A DNA stretch of 64,000 nucleotides from contig NZ_ML058616.1 of NCBI RefSeq assembly GCF_003635165.1, positions 1-64,000 of the forward strand. The letters are read 5' to 3'. Shown one piece after another: positions 45,670-54,878 of the stretch (position 1 is the stretch's first letter; every line of letters begins with the position of its first letter). The DNA is from Burkholderia sp. Nafp2/4-1b. GTDB lineage: Bacteria > Pseudomonadota > Gammaproteobacteria > Burkholderiales > Burkholderiaceae. Made by a program: the position numbers and the translations under genes. The notes under the pieces were generated by a model. That model was not told the DNA's origin, ran no database searches, and worked only from the letters and a program-made list of their open reading frames with translations.

Positions 45670-46806
45670 ATGGACTATGCAACTCTCAAGCTGATCTGGT
45701 GGCTACTCGTCGGCGTGCTGCTGATCGGCTTCGCCGTCACCGACGGCTTCGACATGGGCGCAACCGCGCTGCTGCCGTTCCTCGGCAAGACCGACGACGA
45801 GCGCCGCATCATCGTCAACACGGTCGGCGCGACGTGGGAAGGCAACCAGGTGTGGCTGATCACGGCCGGCGGCGCGATGTTCGCCGCATGGCCGCTCGTC
45901 TACGCCGCGTCGTTCTCCGGCTTCTACTTCGCGATGCTGCTGGTGCTGTTCGCGCTGTTCTTCCGGCCGGTGGGCTTCGACTATCGCAGCAAGCGGCCCG
46001 ACCCGCGCTGGCGCGCAGGCTGGGACTGGGGCCTGTTCGTGGGCGGCTTCGTGCCGGCGCTGGTGTTCGGCGTCGCGTTCGGCAACCTGCTGCAGGGCGT
46101 ACCGTTCAAGTTCGATAGCGACCTGCGCGTGACCTACTACGGCGGCTTCTGGGCGCTGTTGAACCCGTTCGCGCTGCTCTGCGGGCTCGTCAGCCTCACG
46201 ATGCTCGTCGCGCACGGCGCCGCGTTCATCAAGATGAAGACCGACGGCGTGATCGCACGCCGTGCGTCGATCGCGCTGCGCGTGTCGGCGTTCCTCGCGG
46301 TCGTGCTGTTCGTGCTGGCCGGCGTGCTGGTCGCGTCGACCATCGGCGGCTTCCACATCACGCACGCCGCGCCGAACGACACGGTCGCGAACCCGCTGCT
46401 GAAGGACGTCGCCGCCGGCTCGGGCCTGTGGCTCGCGAACTACGGCGAGTATCCGTGGATGATCGCGGCGCCGGTGGTCGGCATCGCCGGCGGCCTGCTC
46501 GCGCTGCTGCTCGCCGGCTCGAAGCAGGAGAAGACGGCGTTCTTCTGCACCGGCCTGATGATCGCCGGCGTGATCCTGACCGCGGGCTTCTCGATGTTCC
46601 CGTTCATCATGCCGTCGTCGCTCGACCCGCGCAGCAGCCTGACCGTATGGGACTCGACGTCGAGCCACATGACGCTGCAGGTGATGCTGTTCGCGGTGAT
46701 CGTGTTCCTGCCGATCGTCCTGCTCTACACGGGCTGGGTGTATCGCGTGATGCGCGGCAAGGTCACGCATCAGTCGCTCGAAGAGAACAAGCACTCGATG
46801 TACTGA
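45670..46806 (+). CDS. cydB: cytochrome bd ubiquinol oxidase subunit II
   Basis: 378 residues with about nine membrane helices. Family start LIWWLLVGVLLIGFAVTDGF is seen, with FDMGATALLPFLGK and NTVGATWEGNQVWLITAGG. Pairs with CydA. The ATG has AAGGAAT upstream (ending eight bases before). It is followed by cydX after 55 bp. Confidence 0.97.
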   Translation: MDYATLKLIWWLLVGVLLIGFAVTDGFDMGATALLPFLGKTDDERRIIVNTVGATWEGNQVWLITAGGAMFAAWPLVYAASFSGFYFAMLLVLFALFFRPVGFDYRSKRPDPRWRAGWDWGLFVGGFVPALVFGVAFGNLLQGVPFKFDSDLRVTYYGGFWALLNPFALLCGLVSLTMLVAHGAAFIKMKTDGVIARRASIALRVSAFLAVVLFVLAGVLVASTIGGFHITHAAPNDTVANPLLKDVAAGSGLWLANYGEYPWMIAAPVVGIAGGLLALLLAGSKQEKTAFFCTGLMIAGVILTAGFSMFPFIMPSSLDPRSSLTVWDSTSSHMTLQVMLFAVIVFLPIVLLYTGWVYRVMRGKVTHQSLEENKHSMY

Positions 46807-46861
46807 ACCCCGGCCGGGGCGCGCACGCGCCCTCGCCCACCGTTTCGCAAGGAGTCGGACC

Positions 46862-46984
46862 ATGTGGTATTTCAGCTGGATTCTCGGTATCGGCGTCGCG
46901 CTGTCGTTCGGCATCGTCAACGCGATGTGGCTCGAAGCTCGGCAGAAGCCGCAGCAAGCGGCGACCCGCGCTCGTCGCGACTGA
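46862..46984 (+). CDS. cydX: cytochrome bd oxidase small subunit CydX
   Basis: 40 residues, too short for most automatic calling. MWYFSWILGIGVALSFGIVN is the typical CydX start and single transmembrane helix, then AMWLEA and a basic tail. AAGGAG stands eight bases before the ATG. CydX stabilises the haems of CydAB. It is the last gene of the operon and is followed by a terminator. Confidence 0.93.
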   Translation: MWYFSWILGIGVALSFGIVNAMWLEARQKPQQAATRARRD

Positions 46985-47028
46985 CGCCGCGCGGGCGGCG
47001 GATCGCACCGCCGCTGCCGTCCGGAACG

Positions 47029-47055
47029 AACCTCGCGTTTCGCGAGGTTTTTTTT
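47029..47055 (+). terminator. rho-independent terminator of the cyd operon
   Basis: AACCTCGCG (47029-47037), loop TTT, CGCGAGGTT (47041-47049), then eight T. Confidence 0.93.
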
Positions 47056-47099
47056 CGTCCACGCGATCCGGCAACCCATGCAGTCCGGCCCGCCCAAGA

Positions 47100-47135
47100 A
47101 AAACGGCTTGCGACGCACACGTCGCAAGCCGTTTT
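47100..47135. terminator. bidirectional terminator between cydX and nagE
   Basis: A 15-bp perfect stem: arm 47100-47114 (AAAACGGCTTGCGAC) and its complement 47121-47135 around the loop GCACAC. U-rich tails are present on both strands; it mainly ends the nagE transcript. Confidence 0.9.
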
Positions 47136-47191
47136 CGTTTTACCGACCGCCTGCCCGAACCCGCTACCCGGATCGGGCCGGTGTCATCGCA

Positions 47192-48964
47192 TCAAGCCGG
47201 TTGCGCGGCCGCCCCGCCGCCCGCCGACGGCAGGCGCGCACCGAGCTGTTCCGCATAGCGCGCCGCCGCGTTGCCGCAGACGATGTGGAACGTGTCCGGC
47301 GTCACCCAGGCGACGTCGAGCGCGCCGAGCCGATCGCGATCGACCGCCGATGCGTCGCGCACGACGACGCGCAGCCGCGTGGTCGCGATCGCGTCGAGCG
47401 ATGCGACGTTGGTCGCGCCGCCGAACACCGCGAGCCAGCGCAGCGGATCGGGATCGAGCGGACCGGCCGCCGCGCCGGTGACGGGCTGCGCGGCGGCAGC
47501 CGTGGCCGTCGCGGCCGCAGGAGCAGCACCGGCTGCGCCGCTGCCGATCGCCGAACGCATCTCGTCGGCGATGATGTCGGCCTCGGGCCCGATGATCACC
47601 TGCACGCTGTTGCCGCCGCGCTTGAGCACGCCGCGCGCGCCGATCGACTTCAGTTCCGGCTCCGATACCTTCTCCGGATCGACGACGCTCAGGCGCAGGC
47701 GCGTCGTGCACGCGTCGACGACCGTCAGGTTGCCCGCGCCGCCGAGCGCGGCGATGTAGCGCTGCGCACGCGGTGCGGCCGCTGCCGCACCGGCCGCCGG
47801 CGCGACGAAGCCGCCCGATGCGAACGATTCCGCCGCTGCGTCGGCCGACGCCGGCTCGCGGCCCGGCGTCGCCATGTTGAACTTGCGGATGAAGAAGCGG
47901 AACAGCCCGTAATACGCGACGCCGTACGCGATGCCGAGCGGAATCGCGATCCAGCCCTTCGTCGACAGCCCGTAGTTCAGCACGTAGTCGATCGCGCCGG
48001 CCGAGAACGTGAAGCCGAGCTTCACGCCGAGCAGCTGGCAGATCGCGAGCGACAGCCCGGTGAGCACCGCGTGGATCACGTACAGCACCGGCGCGAGGAA
48101 CATGAAGCTGAACTCGATCGGCTCGGTCACGCCGGTCAGGAACGACGTGAGCGCCATCGAGAACAGCAGGCCGCCGACCATCGCGCGGCGCTCCTTCGGC
48201 GCTTCGTGCAGCATCGCGAGACACGCGGCCGGCAGGCCGAACATCATGATCGGGAAGAAGCCGGCCATGAAGGTGCCCGCGGTCGGATCGCCCGCGAAGA
48301 AGCGGTGCAGGTCGCCGTGCACGAGCTCGCCGCCGGCCGGCGGCGTGAAATTGCCGAACACGAACCATGCGAGCGAGTTGATGATGTGGTGCAGGCCCGT
48401 GACGAGCAGCAGGCGGTTCAGGAAGCCGAACACGAACGCACCGATCGCGCCCGCCGTCGTCAGCCACTGGCCGGCCGCATCGATCGCATGCTGGACCGGC
48501 TGCCACACGTACCCGAATACGATCCCGAGTACCACGCACACCAGCCCCGTGATGATCGGCACGAAGCGCTTGCCGCCGAAGAACGCGAGGTAGTCGGGCA
48601 GCTTGATGTCTTTATAGCGGTTGTACAGCAGGCCCGCGACCACGCCCGCGATGATCCCGGACAGCACGCCCATGTTCAGCTTGGGATCGATGTCCTTCAT
48701 GATCGCGGTTTCGATCAGGTAGCCGATCGCGCCCGCGAGTGCCGCCACGCCATTGTTGTCCTTCGCGAACCCGACCGCCACGCCGATCGCGAACAAGAGC
48801 GGCAGGTTGTCGAAGATCGCGCCGCCGGCGTCGGCGATCATCTTGATGTTGAACACATCCGGCTGTCCGAGCCGCAGCAGGATGCCGGCGACCGGCAACA
48901 CCGCGATCGGCAGCATCAGCGCGCGACCCAGGCCCTGTATCTTCAGAAACGGATTCCCGTCCAT
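47192..48964 (-). CDS. nagE: PTS N-acetylglucosamine transporter EIICB(B'), NagE-like
   Basis: 590 residues. Takes up and phosphorylates GlcNAc. The EIIC domain fills about residues 1-365 (LPIAVLPVAGILLRLGQPDV; GLHHIINSLAW; TEPIEFSFMFLAPVLYVIHA). Two EIIB-like domains follow, joined by Ala-rich linkers. The first has the phospho-cysteine in VVDACTTRLRL (Cys419). The second (about 505-580) reads SLDAIATTRLRVVV, with Ala527 where the Cys should be, so it cannot carry phosphate. No EIIA is attached; it is supplied by the next gene. Last gene of the nag operon. Confidence 0.93.
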   Translation of the reverse strand: MDGNPFLKIQGLGRALMLPIAVLPVAGILLRLGQPDVFNIKMIADAGGAIFDNLPLLFAIGVAVGFAKDNNGVAALAGAIGYLIETAIMKDIDPKLNMGVLSGIIAGVVAGLLYNRYKDIKLPDYLAFFGGKRFVPIITGLVCVVLGIVFGYVWQPVQHAIDAAGQWLTTAGAIGAFVFGFLNRLLLVTGLHHIINSLAWFVFGNFTPPAGGELVHGDLHRFFAGDPTAGTFMAGFFPIMMFGLPAACLAMLHEAPKERRAMVGGLLFSMALTSFLTGVTEPIEFSFMFLAPVLYVIHAVLTGLSLAICQLLGVKLGFTFSAGAIDYVLNYGLSTKGWIAIPLGIAYGVAYYGLFRFFIRKFNMATPGREPASADAAAESFASGGFVAPAAGAAAAAPRAQRYIAALGGAGNLTVVDACTTRLRLSVVDPEKVSEPELKSIGARGVLKRGGNSVQVIIGPEADIIADEMRSAIGSGAAGAAPAAATATAAAAQPVTGAAAGPLDPDPLRWLAVFGGATNVASLDAIATTRLRVVVRDASAVDRDRLGALDVAWVTPDTFHIVCGNAAARYAEQLGARLPSAGGGAAAQPA

Positions 48965-49050
48965 TCAGTCCTCCAGTCCATATCTCTTCATTAATCGTCG
49001 TTGAGTGAATTGCTTTCGTGGTGAAACGGCCGCGCGAGCGCCGTCGACGT

Positions 49051-51633
49051 TCAGTCGAGCGGCCAGACCTCGCGGCTTGCTGCCCTTACCGCCTGTGCCG
49101 AGTCGAGTGCGAGCAGATCCTGCGCACGCTGGCGACACAGCTGGTAATCGAGACGGCGCACACGCGCCTTGATGCCCGGCACCGACACCGGATCGACCGA
49201 CAGTTCGGTCACGCCGAGGCCGACGAGGATCGGCACCGCGAGCGGATCGCCGCCCAGCGCGCCGCACACGCCGACCCACTTGCCGTGCTTCGCCGCGCCA
49301 CGCACCGCGATGTCGATCAGGCGCAGCACGGCCGGATGCAGGCCGTCGGACTGCGCGGCCAGATCGGCCTGGCAGCGGTCCATCGCGAGCGTGTACTGCG
49401 TCAGGTCGTTGGTGCCGATCGACAGGAAATCCGCGTGCTGCGCGAGCTGGTCGGCGAGCAATGCCGCCGACGGCACCTCGATCATCACGCCGACCTCGAT
49501 CGGCTCGGTGCGGCCCTGCGCACGCGCGAATTCGTCGATGCGCTTGCGCAGCCGCACGAGTTCGCCCGCATCGGTCACCATCGGCAGCAGGATGCGCACC
49601 GCGCCGAGCGGCTTCACCGCGAGCAGGCCCTGCAGCTGATCGTCGAGCAGATCGGGGCGCACCTGCGCGAGGCGGATGCCGCGCAGGCCGAGTGCGGGGT
49701 TCGGTTCGGGCGGCAGCGTCAGGTAGTCGACTTCCTTGTCGGCGCCGACGTCGAGCGTGCGGATGATCGCGGTGCGGCCCTGCAGCGCGTCGACGATCGA
49801 CTGGTAGCTCTGCTGGTGTTCGATGACGGTCGGCGCGGCCTGGCGATGGATGAACATCAGCTCGGTGCGCAGCAGGCCGACCGCGTCCGCGCCGTTGTCG
49901 ACCGCGGTGTTCGCGTCGTCGAGCGTCGCGATGTTCGCGGCGACCTCGATCGCGCGGCCGTCGGTGGTCGCGGCCGCGGCGCCGGCCTGCTGCCGGTTCG
50001 CCTCGCGCACGCCGTCCAGGCGCTGGCGCTCGTGGCGCGCGCGTTCGACGTCGAGCGCGGTCGGCGCGTGTTCGAGACGGCCCGCGCTCGCATCGACGAC
50101 GACCTGCGTGCCGTCCGGGATCGCATACAGCGCGTCGCCGACCGCGACGAGCGCCGGAATGCCGAGCTGGCGCGCGATGATCGCCGCATGCGACGTCGCG
50201 CCGCCGCGCGCCATCACGAGCGCGCTCACGCGCTGGCGATCGAGCGACGACAGGTCCGACGGCGTGAATTCCTCGGCGGCGAGCACGGCCTCGTCGGGCA
50301 GCGCGCGCGTCGCGCCGCTCGTGTGGCCGAGCGCGCGCAGCACGCGCTTCTCGATGTCGCGCAGGTCGGCCGCACGCTCGGCGAGCAGCGCGTCGTCGAG
50401 CTTCGACAGCGTGTCGATCTGCGCGCGGATCGTCGCGCGCCACGCGAAGCCCGCGCTCTTGCCGAGGCTGATCTGGTCGCGTGCCGCGTCGACAAGCGTC
50501 GGATCCTCGAGCAGCACGCGATGCACCGCGAAGATCCCCGCCTCGCCGACCGCGCCGCGCGCCGACGCGTTGCGCACCGTTTCGTCGAGTTCGGCGTCGA
50601 CCGCCTTCAGCGCCTGGTCGAGCCGGCGGCTTTCCGACGCGGGCGTGCCGGTCGCCTGTTCGGGCGGCACGATGTCCGCATCGTCGAGACGCACGAGCGT
50701 GCCGACCGCGATGCCGGGCGCCGCGCATACGCCGGCGAGCGTGTTCGGGTCGAGCGGCGCGCCGGTGTTGCGCGCGATGGTCTGCGGCGCGGGCGAACGC
50801 AGCCGCGCCGGCTTCTCCTCGACTTCGCCGTGCGCTTCGCGCAGCAGTTCGTGTTCGACCGCCTCGACCGCTTGCTGCGCCTGCGCGCCGCGGCCGATCA
50901 GCTCGATCGTCGCGCCTTCGCCGGCACCGAGGCCGAGCAGGCCCACGACGCTCGCGATCGACGCCTTGCGGCCGTCGAACTGCACGTCGACCGCCGCGTC
51001 GAAGCCGCGCACGGATTCGCGGGCACGGGCGGCCGGGCGGGCATGCAGGCCGCCCGGCTGCGTGAGCACGAGTTCGCGGCGCACTTCGTTCATCGCCGCG
51101 GCACCGGCCTGCGCCGCCTGCGCGGCCGCTTCGCCCTTGCCGCGCAGCGTCAGCAGCGGCGTCTCGCCGGCCGTCGCGAAACCGCTCGCGCGCTCGACGA
51201 CGTCGAACGCGTCGGAGTTCGCGATCGCGATCACCGACACCAGCGAATGCGCGCTGCGCGCGACCGTGTCCTGATCGAACTCGATCAGCAGGTCGCCCGC
51301 CGCGACGCGCGCGCCGGCTTCGACGTGCGCGGTGAAGCCCTGCCCGTTCAGCTCGACGGTATCGATGCCGATGTGCAGCAGCACTTCCGCGCCTTGGGGC
51401 GTCGTGATCGTCACTGCATGACCGGTGCGCGCGAGATGCGACACGATGCCGGCGCACGGCGCGACGAGCGTGCCGGCGAGCGGATCGATGCCGATGCCGT
51501 CGCCGAACATCCCGCCGGAGAACACCGGATCGGGCACATCGGCCAGCGCGACGATCGGTCCGGTCAACGGACTGAGCAGGACGATCTGATCGGGGGTGGA
51601 ACTCTTCAACTGGGACTCCTCGGCGCGTCTCAT
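49051..51633 (-). CDS. ptsP: PTS multiphosphoryl transfer protein EIIA(Glc)-HPr-EI
   Basis: 860 residues, three PTS parts in one chain. EIIA-Glc-like: residues 15-165 with active His87 in LLHIGIDTVELNGQGF. HPr: about 185-270 with His197 in TQPGGLHARPAAR and serines 225/228 near the HprK site. Enzyme I: from about 300, with His482 in MARGGATSHAAIIARQLG and the PEP-binding end. It passes phosphate from PEP to NagE. The start may be the TTG eight codons in (51607-51609), which has GAGGAG at good spacing, rather than the ATG at 51633. Confidence 0.94.
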   Translation of the reverse strand: MRRAEESQLKSSTPDQIVLLSPLTGPIVALADVPDPVFSGGMFGDGIGIDPLAGTLVAPCAGIVSHLARTGHAVTITTPQGAEVLLHIGIDTVELNGQGFTAHVEAGARVAAGDLLIEFDQDTVARSAHSLVSVIAIANSDAFDVVERASGFATAGETPLLTLRGKGEAAAQAAQAGAAAMNEVRRELVLTQPGGLHARPAARARESVRGFDAAVDVQFDGRKASIASVVGLLGLGAGEGATIELIGRGAQAQQAVEAVEHELLREAHGEVEEKPARLRSPAPQTIARNTGAPLDPNTLAGVCAAPGIAVGTLVRLDDADIVPPEQATGTPASESRRLDQALKAVDAELDETVRNASARGAVGEAGIFAVHRVLLEDPTLVDAARDQISLGKSAGFAWRATIRAQIDTLSKLDDALLAERAADLRDIEKRVLRALGHTSGATRALPDEAVLAAEEFTPSDLSSLDRQRVSALVMARGGATSHAAIIARQLGIPALVAVGDALYAIPDGTQVVVDASAGRLEHAPTALDVERARHERQRLDGVREANRQQAGAAAATTDGRAIEVAANIATLDDANTAVDNGADAVGLLRTELMFIHRQAAPTVIEHQQSYQSIVDALQGRTAIIRTLDVGADKEVDYLTLPPEPNPALGLRGIRLAQVRPDLLDDQLQGLLAVKPLGAVRILLPMVTDAGELVRLRKRIDEFARAQGRTEPIEVGVMIEVPSAALLADQLAQHADFLSIGTNDLTQYTLAMDRCQADLAAQSDGLHPAVLRLIDIAVRGAAKHGKWVGVCGALGGDPLAVPILVGLGVTELSVDPVSVPGIKARVRRLDYQLCRQRAQDLLALDSAQAVRAASREVWPLD

Positions 51634-51648
51634 CGGCTGTCTCGGCTA

Positions 51649-52674
51649 TCAGTGCGTTTCGGTGACTTTGTTCAGGTGGCGCGGCGTGTCGGGATTGCGG
51701 CCGCGCGCGACGGCGAGATCCGCCGCCATCACGTAGAACGAAAGAATGGCGGCGATCGGGTCGAGCGCCGAATGGGCGGACTGCGCGAGCGGCAGCACGG
51801 TGCCCGATACGCCGGGCGTGCCGGCAGGCGCCGCGAGCAGCACGGCGGCGCCGCGTGCGCGCATGTCCTGCGCGAGCTGCAGCAGCCCGGCCTGCTCGGG
51901 GCCCGGCGGCGCGAACACGAGCAGCGGATAGTCGCGGTCGATCAGCTCCATCGGGCCGTGACGGACTTCCGCGCTCGAGAACGCCTCGGCCTGGATCCCG
52001 GAGGTTTCCTTCAGTTTCAGCGCGGCTTCCTGCGCGATCGCAAGCCCGAGGCCGCGGCCGATCACGATCATCCGCTCGATTCCCGCGAGCGCGTCGACGG
52101 CCGGCGACCAGTCGAGCTGGCCCGCTTGCGCGAGCACGTCGGGCAGGCCGCGCAATGCGGTGATCAACTCGGCATCGCGCTGCCAGTACGCGACGATCTG
52201 CGCGGACAGCGACAGCATCGCGATATAGCTCTTGGTCGCGGCGACCGACAGTTCGGGGCCGGCGAGGAGCGGCAGCTGGTGCTCGCACGCGTCGGCGAGC
52301 GGCGACGGCAGCACGTTCACGGCGGCGACGGTGCGCGCGCCGGCTTCGCGCAGCGCGGCCATCGTATTGACGAGATCGGGGCTCTTGCCCGACTGGGAGA
52401 ACGCGAGCGCGAGCTGGTCCTGCACCTTCAGCGGCGCCTGCTGCAGCGTCGCGACCGACATCGGCAGCGACGCGACGGGCACGCCGAGGCGGCTCATCGT
52501 CAGGCTCGCGAAATAGCTGGCGGCGTGATCCGAGCTGCCGCGCGCGACCGTCAGCGCGACGGCCGGCGGGTGATCGAGCAGTTGGCCGGCGAGCGCTTCG
52601 ACGCGCGTGGTGTCGGCGAGTTGCGCGGCGACGACCTGGGCGGACTCGCGCGCTTCCTTAAGCATATTCGACAA
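51649..52674 (-). CDS. nagB-II: SIS-domain glucosamine-6-phosphate deaminase, NagB-II type
   Basis: 341 residues with two SIS domains (GSSDHAASYFASLTMSRLGV; AFSQSGKSPDLVNTMAALRE). It resembles GlmS isomerase-domain-like NagB-II enzymes that deaminate glucosamine-6-P to fructose-6-P, replacing the unrelated classical NagB; none is seen here. The TTG start at 52674 has GGAGAA six bases upstream, better placed than for the ATG three codons later. It overlaps nagA by 17 bp and precedes ptsP by 15 bp. Confidence 0.85.
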   Translation of the reverse strand: MSNMLKEARESAQVVAAQLADTTRVEALAGQLLDHPPAVALTVARGSSDHAASYFASLTMSRLGVPVASLPMSVATLQQAPLKVQDQLALAFSQSGKSPDLVNTMAALREAGARTVAAVNVLPSPLADACEHQLPLLAGPELSVAATKSYIAMLSLSAQIVAYWQRDAELITALRGLPDVLAQAGQLDWSPAVDALAGIERMIVIGRGLGLAIAQEAALKLKETSGIQAEAFSSAEVRHGPMELIDRDYPLLVFAPPGPEQAGLLQLAQDMRARGAAVLLAAPAGTPGVSGTVLPLAQSAHSALDPIAAILSFYVMAADLAVARGRNPDTPRHLNKVTETH

Positions 52675-53761
52675 TCGATTCTCCTTCGACGTAGGTCGCG
52701 GTGAGGTTCAGGTCGCGATCGAACACCGCGAGGTCGGCCCATGCGCCGCGCTCGAGGCGGCCGCGATCGGCGACACCAAGGTAGTCGGCCGCATAGCGCG
52801 ACATCCGGTTCGACACGTCGGCGATCGGCAGGCCGAGCGACACGAGGTTGCGCAGCGCCTGGTCCATCGTCAGCGTGCTGCCGGCGAGCGTGCCGTCGGC
52901 GAGCCGCACGCCGCCGAGGCACTTCGTCACGTGCTGGCTGCCGAGCCGGTATTCGCCGTCGGGCATGCCAGTGGCCGACGTGCTGTCGGTGACGACGTAC
53001 AGGCGCGGGATCGCGCGAAGCGCCGCGCGGATCGCGCCCGGATGCACGTGCAGCAGGTCGGGGATGATTTCCGCGTACTCGGCATGCGCGAGCGCCGCGC
53101 CGACGAGGCCCGGATTGCGGTGATGCAGCGGCGACATCGCGTTGAACAGGTGCGTGAAGCCGCACGCGCCGTGCTTGAGCGCGGCGACGGCGTCGTCGTA
53201 GGTCGCGAGCGAGTGGCCGAGTTGCACGCGCACGCCGCGCGCGGCCATCTCGCCGATGATCTCGATGTGGCCGGCGATTTCCGGCGCGAGCGTGACGACG
53301 CGGATCGGCGCGATCGACAGGTACTTCAGCACTTCGTCGAGCACGGCCGACACGGCCGCGTCCGGCTGCGCGCCGAGCTTGCCGGGGTTGATGTACGGGC
53401 CTTCGAGGTGCACGCCGAGCACGCGCGCGCCGCCGGGCGTACGCGTGCGGGCGACGGTGCCCAGGTTCGCGACGACCTGCATCAGTTCGTCGCGCGGCGC
53501 GGTCATCGTCGTCGCGAGCAGGCTCGTCGTGCCGAACTGCGCGTGCGTGCGCGCGATCGTCTCGATCGCGTCGCCGCCTTCCATCACGTCGGCGCCGCCG
53601 CCGCCGTGCACGTGCAGGTCGATGAAGCCGGGCAGGATGTACGGCGCGTCGTTCGTCGCGGGGTCGGCGGGCGTGCCGTCGAGCGTGGTGATGCGGCCGT
53701 TCTCGCTGTGGAGCGAGCCGTGAATCCAGCCGTCGGGGGTCAGGATGTTTCCAGTCAGCAT
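52658..53761 (-). CDS. nagA: N-acetylglucosamine-6-phosphate deacetylase
   Basis: 367 residues. Removes acetate from GlcNAc-6-P. Metal and active-site motifs are visible: PGFIDLHVHGGGGADVMEG, GVHLEGPYINPGKLGA, GHSLATYDDA, HLFNAMSPLHHRNPG and the catalytic Asp in VVTDSTSATGMPDGEY. The start MLTGNILTPDGW was chosen because the longer frame runs through the regulator gene. It is 125 bp past the GntR gene and starts the nagA-nagB-ptsP-nagE run. Confidence 0.96.
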   Translation of the reverse strand: MLTGNILTPDGWIHGSLHSENGRITTLDGTPADPATNDAPYILPGFIDLHVHGGGGADVMEGGDAIETIARTHAQFGTTSLLATTMTAPRDELMQVVANLGTVARTRTPGGARVLGVHLEGPYINPGKLGAQPDAAVSAVLDEVLKYLSIAPIRVVTLAPEIAGHIEIIGEMAARGVRVQLGHSLATYDDAVAALKHGACGFTHLFNAMSPLHHRNPGLVGAALAHAEYAEIIPDLLHVHPGAIRAALRAIPRLYVVTDSTSATGMPDGEYRLGSQHVTKCLGGVRLADGTLAGSTLTMDQALRNLVSLGLPIADVSNRMSRYAADYLGVADRGRLERGAWADLAVFDRDLNLTATYVEGESIVEYA

Positions 53762-53784
53762 GACGTTTCTCTTGATGATCTGGT

Positions 53785-53802
53785 GACGCGGACGTCCGCG
53801 TC
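53785..53802. promoter_or_regulatory. 18-bp perfect palindrome between the GntR gene and nagA
   Basis: GACGCGGACGTCCGCGTC is fully self-complementary and stands 23 bases before the nagA ATG. As RNA it would fold as a 7-bp stem with an ACGT loop. It could be a regulator site or part of the nagA leader. A second short palindrome ATTTGCAAAT lies at 53806-53815. Confidence 0.4.
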
Positions 53803-53886
53803 GCGATTTGCAAATTCGTTGCGATTCATTGCGCGCGATTGCGTTCCCTCGCGCGTGGTGCGCGGGGCGTGCAGCACTCTCGCGCG

Positions 53887-54621
53887 TCAGCGTTTCAGTT
53901 CGGCGACGAAGTCGTAGTAGTCGTCGCGGCAATACGTTTCGGTCACTTCGATCGCGCGCTGGTCGGCGCCGTAGCCGATGCGCGTGATCACGAGCAGCGC
54001 TGAGCCCGGCTTCACCGCCATCCACTTCGCGATGTCGTGCGTCGCATTCGCCGCGCGAAAGTGCTGCAGCGCGCGCACGACGGTCATGCCGCGGGCGTCG
54101 AGGTATTCGTACAGCGACGCGCCGAGCGCCTGCGGATCCGGCACCACCGCGGCCGGCAGCGTCGAATGCTCGACGGCCATCACGATGCCGTCCGCGCGGC
54201 GCAACCGTTCGAGCCGCGCGACCGTCGCGCCGGGCGCAAGGCCCAGACGCGTGATCTCGTCGCGGCTCGCGGTGCGCAGCGTGCGCGCCAGCCACACCGA
54301 ATCGGGCAGGAAGCCGCGCTGCTGCATCTTCGCGGTGAAGCCGACCAGACGCGACAGCGGATCGGCCACGCGCGGCGTGATGAAGCTGCCCGCCCCGCGC
54401 GCCCGCTTGATCAGCCCCTGCTCGACCAGCAGCGCGAGCGCACGGCGGGCCGTGATCCGCGACACGCCGACCGATCCCGACAACAGCCGCTCCGACGGCA
54501 GCGCCTCTCCGGCGCGCCACGCGCCGGCGTGAATCGCGCTCGCCAGGTTGCGGGCGAGCTGCAGATACAGCGGCGTGTCGTCGAGGGGATCGGGCGCCAG
54601 TTCGGACCAGCCGGTTTCCAT
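53887..54621 (-). CDS. GntR/HutC-family regulator of the GlcNAc locus (NagR/DasR-type)
   Basis: 244 residues. An N-terminal winged helix (LYLQLARNLASAIHAGAWRA; LPSERLLSGSVGVSRITARR) and a C-terminal UTRA effector domain (about 85-240, ending CRDDYYDFVAELKR), the layout of NagR/NagQ/DasR, which bind GlcN-6-P or GlcNAc-6-P. The start METGWSEL is set because the longer frame crosses the promoter at 54670-54697. Position next to nagA and the palindromes in its promoter indicate control of the nag genes and of itself. Confidence 0.9.
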   Translation of the reverse strand: METGWSELAPDPLDDTPLYLQLARNLASAIHAGAWRAGEALPSERLLSGSVGVSRITARRALALLVEQGLIKRARGAGSFITPRVADPLSRLVGFTAKMQQRGFLPDSVWLARTLRTASRDEITRLGLAPGATVARLERLRRADGIVMAVEHSTLPAAVVPDPQALGASLYEYLDARGMTVVRALQHFRAANATHDIAKWMAVKPGSALLVITRIGYGADQRAIEVTETYCRDDYYDFVAELKR

Positions 54622-54669
54622 GTGCCTCCGGGTGTCGGACGACGATCTCGGACCGTCGAAAGTGAACGC

Positions 54670-54697
54670 ATTATATAACCACAATAATACCAGTCAA
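54670..54697 (-). promoter_or_regulatory. sigma-70 promoter of the GntR regulator
   Basis: On the minus strand TTGACT (54697-54692), 16-base spacer, perfect TATAAT (54675-54670). The start point would be some 40 bases before the ATG at 54621. Confidence 0.7.
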
Positions 54698-54710
54698 CGA
54701 ACTGGTATTA
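54685..54710. promoter_or_regulatory. perfect inverted-repeat operator over the regulator promoter
   Basis: TAATACCAGT (54685-54694), spacer CAACGA, ACTGGTATTA (54701-54710). The half-site ACTGGT is that of DasR/NagR-type GntR operators. It covers the -35 box, so binding should repress the regulator gene, and probably the read-through nag operon. Confidence 0.75.
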
Positions 54711-54878
54711 GCGGTGCGAAAACCGCCGGAAGCCTTGTCCCGCAAGCGTTTTAGCAACCACAAAGCCTTTGTTTACAACGAACTGCGGGATAGGGATTTA
54801 CCCGGATTGGTATGCAAGGGGACAGTTCTGGCGCCGGATTTTGCGGATTGGGAGGGCCAAAAACGATACCTGAATAGA

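Noticed and set aside
48965..52288. Long minus-strand open frame across ptsP and nagB-II in another frame
   Set aside because: Overlaps complete, motif-bearing genes on the same strand in the right frame; Arg/Ala-rich with no domain.
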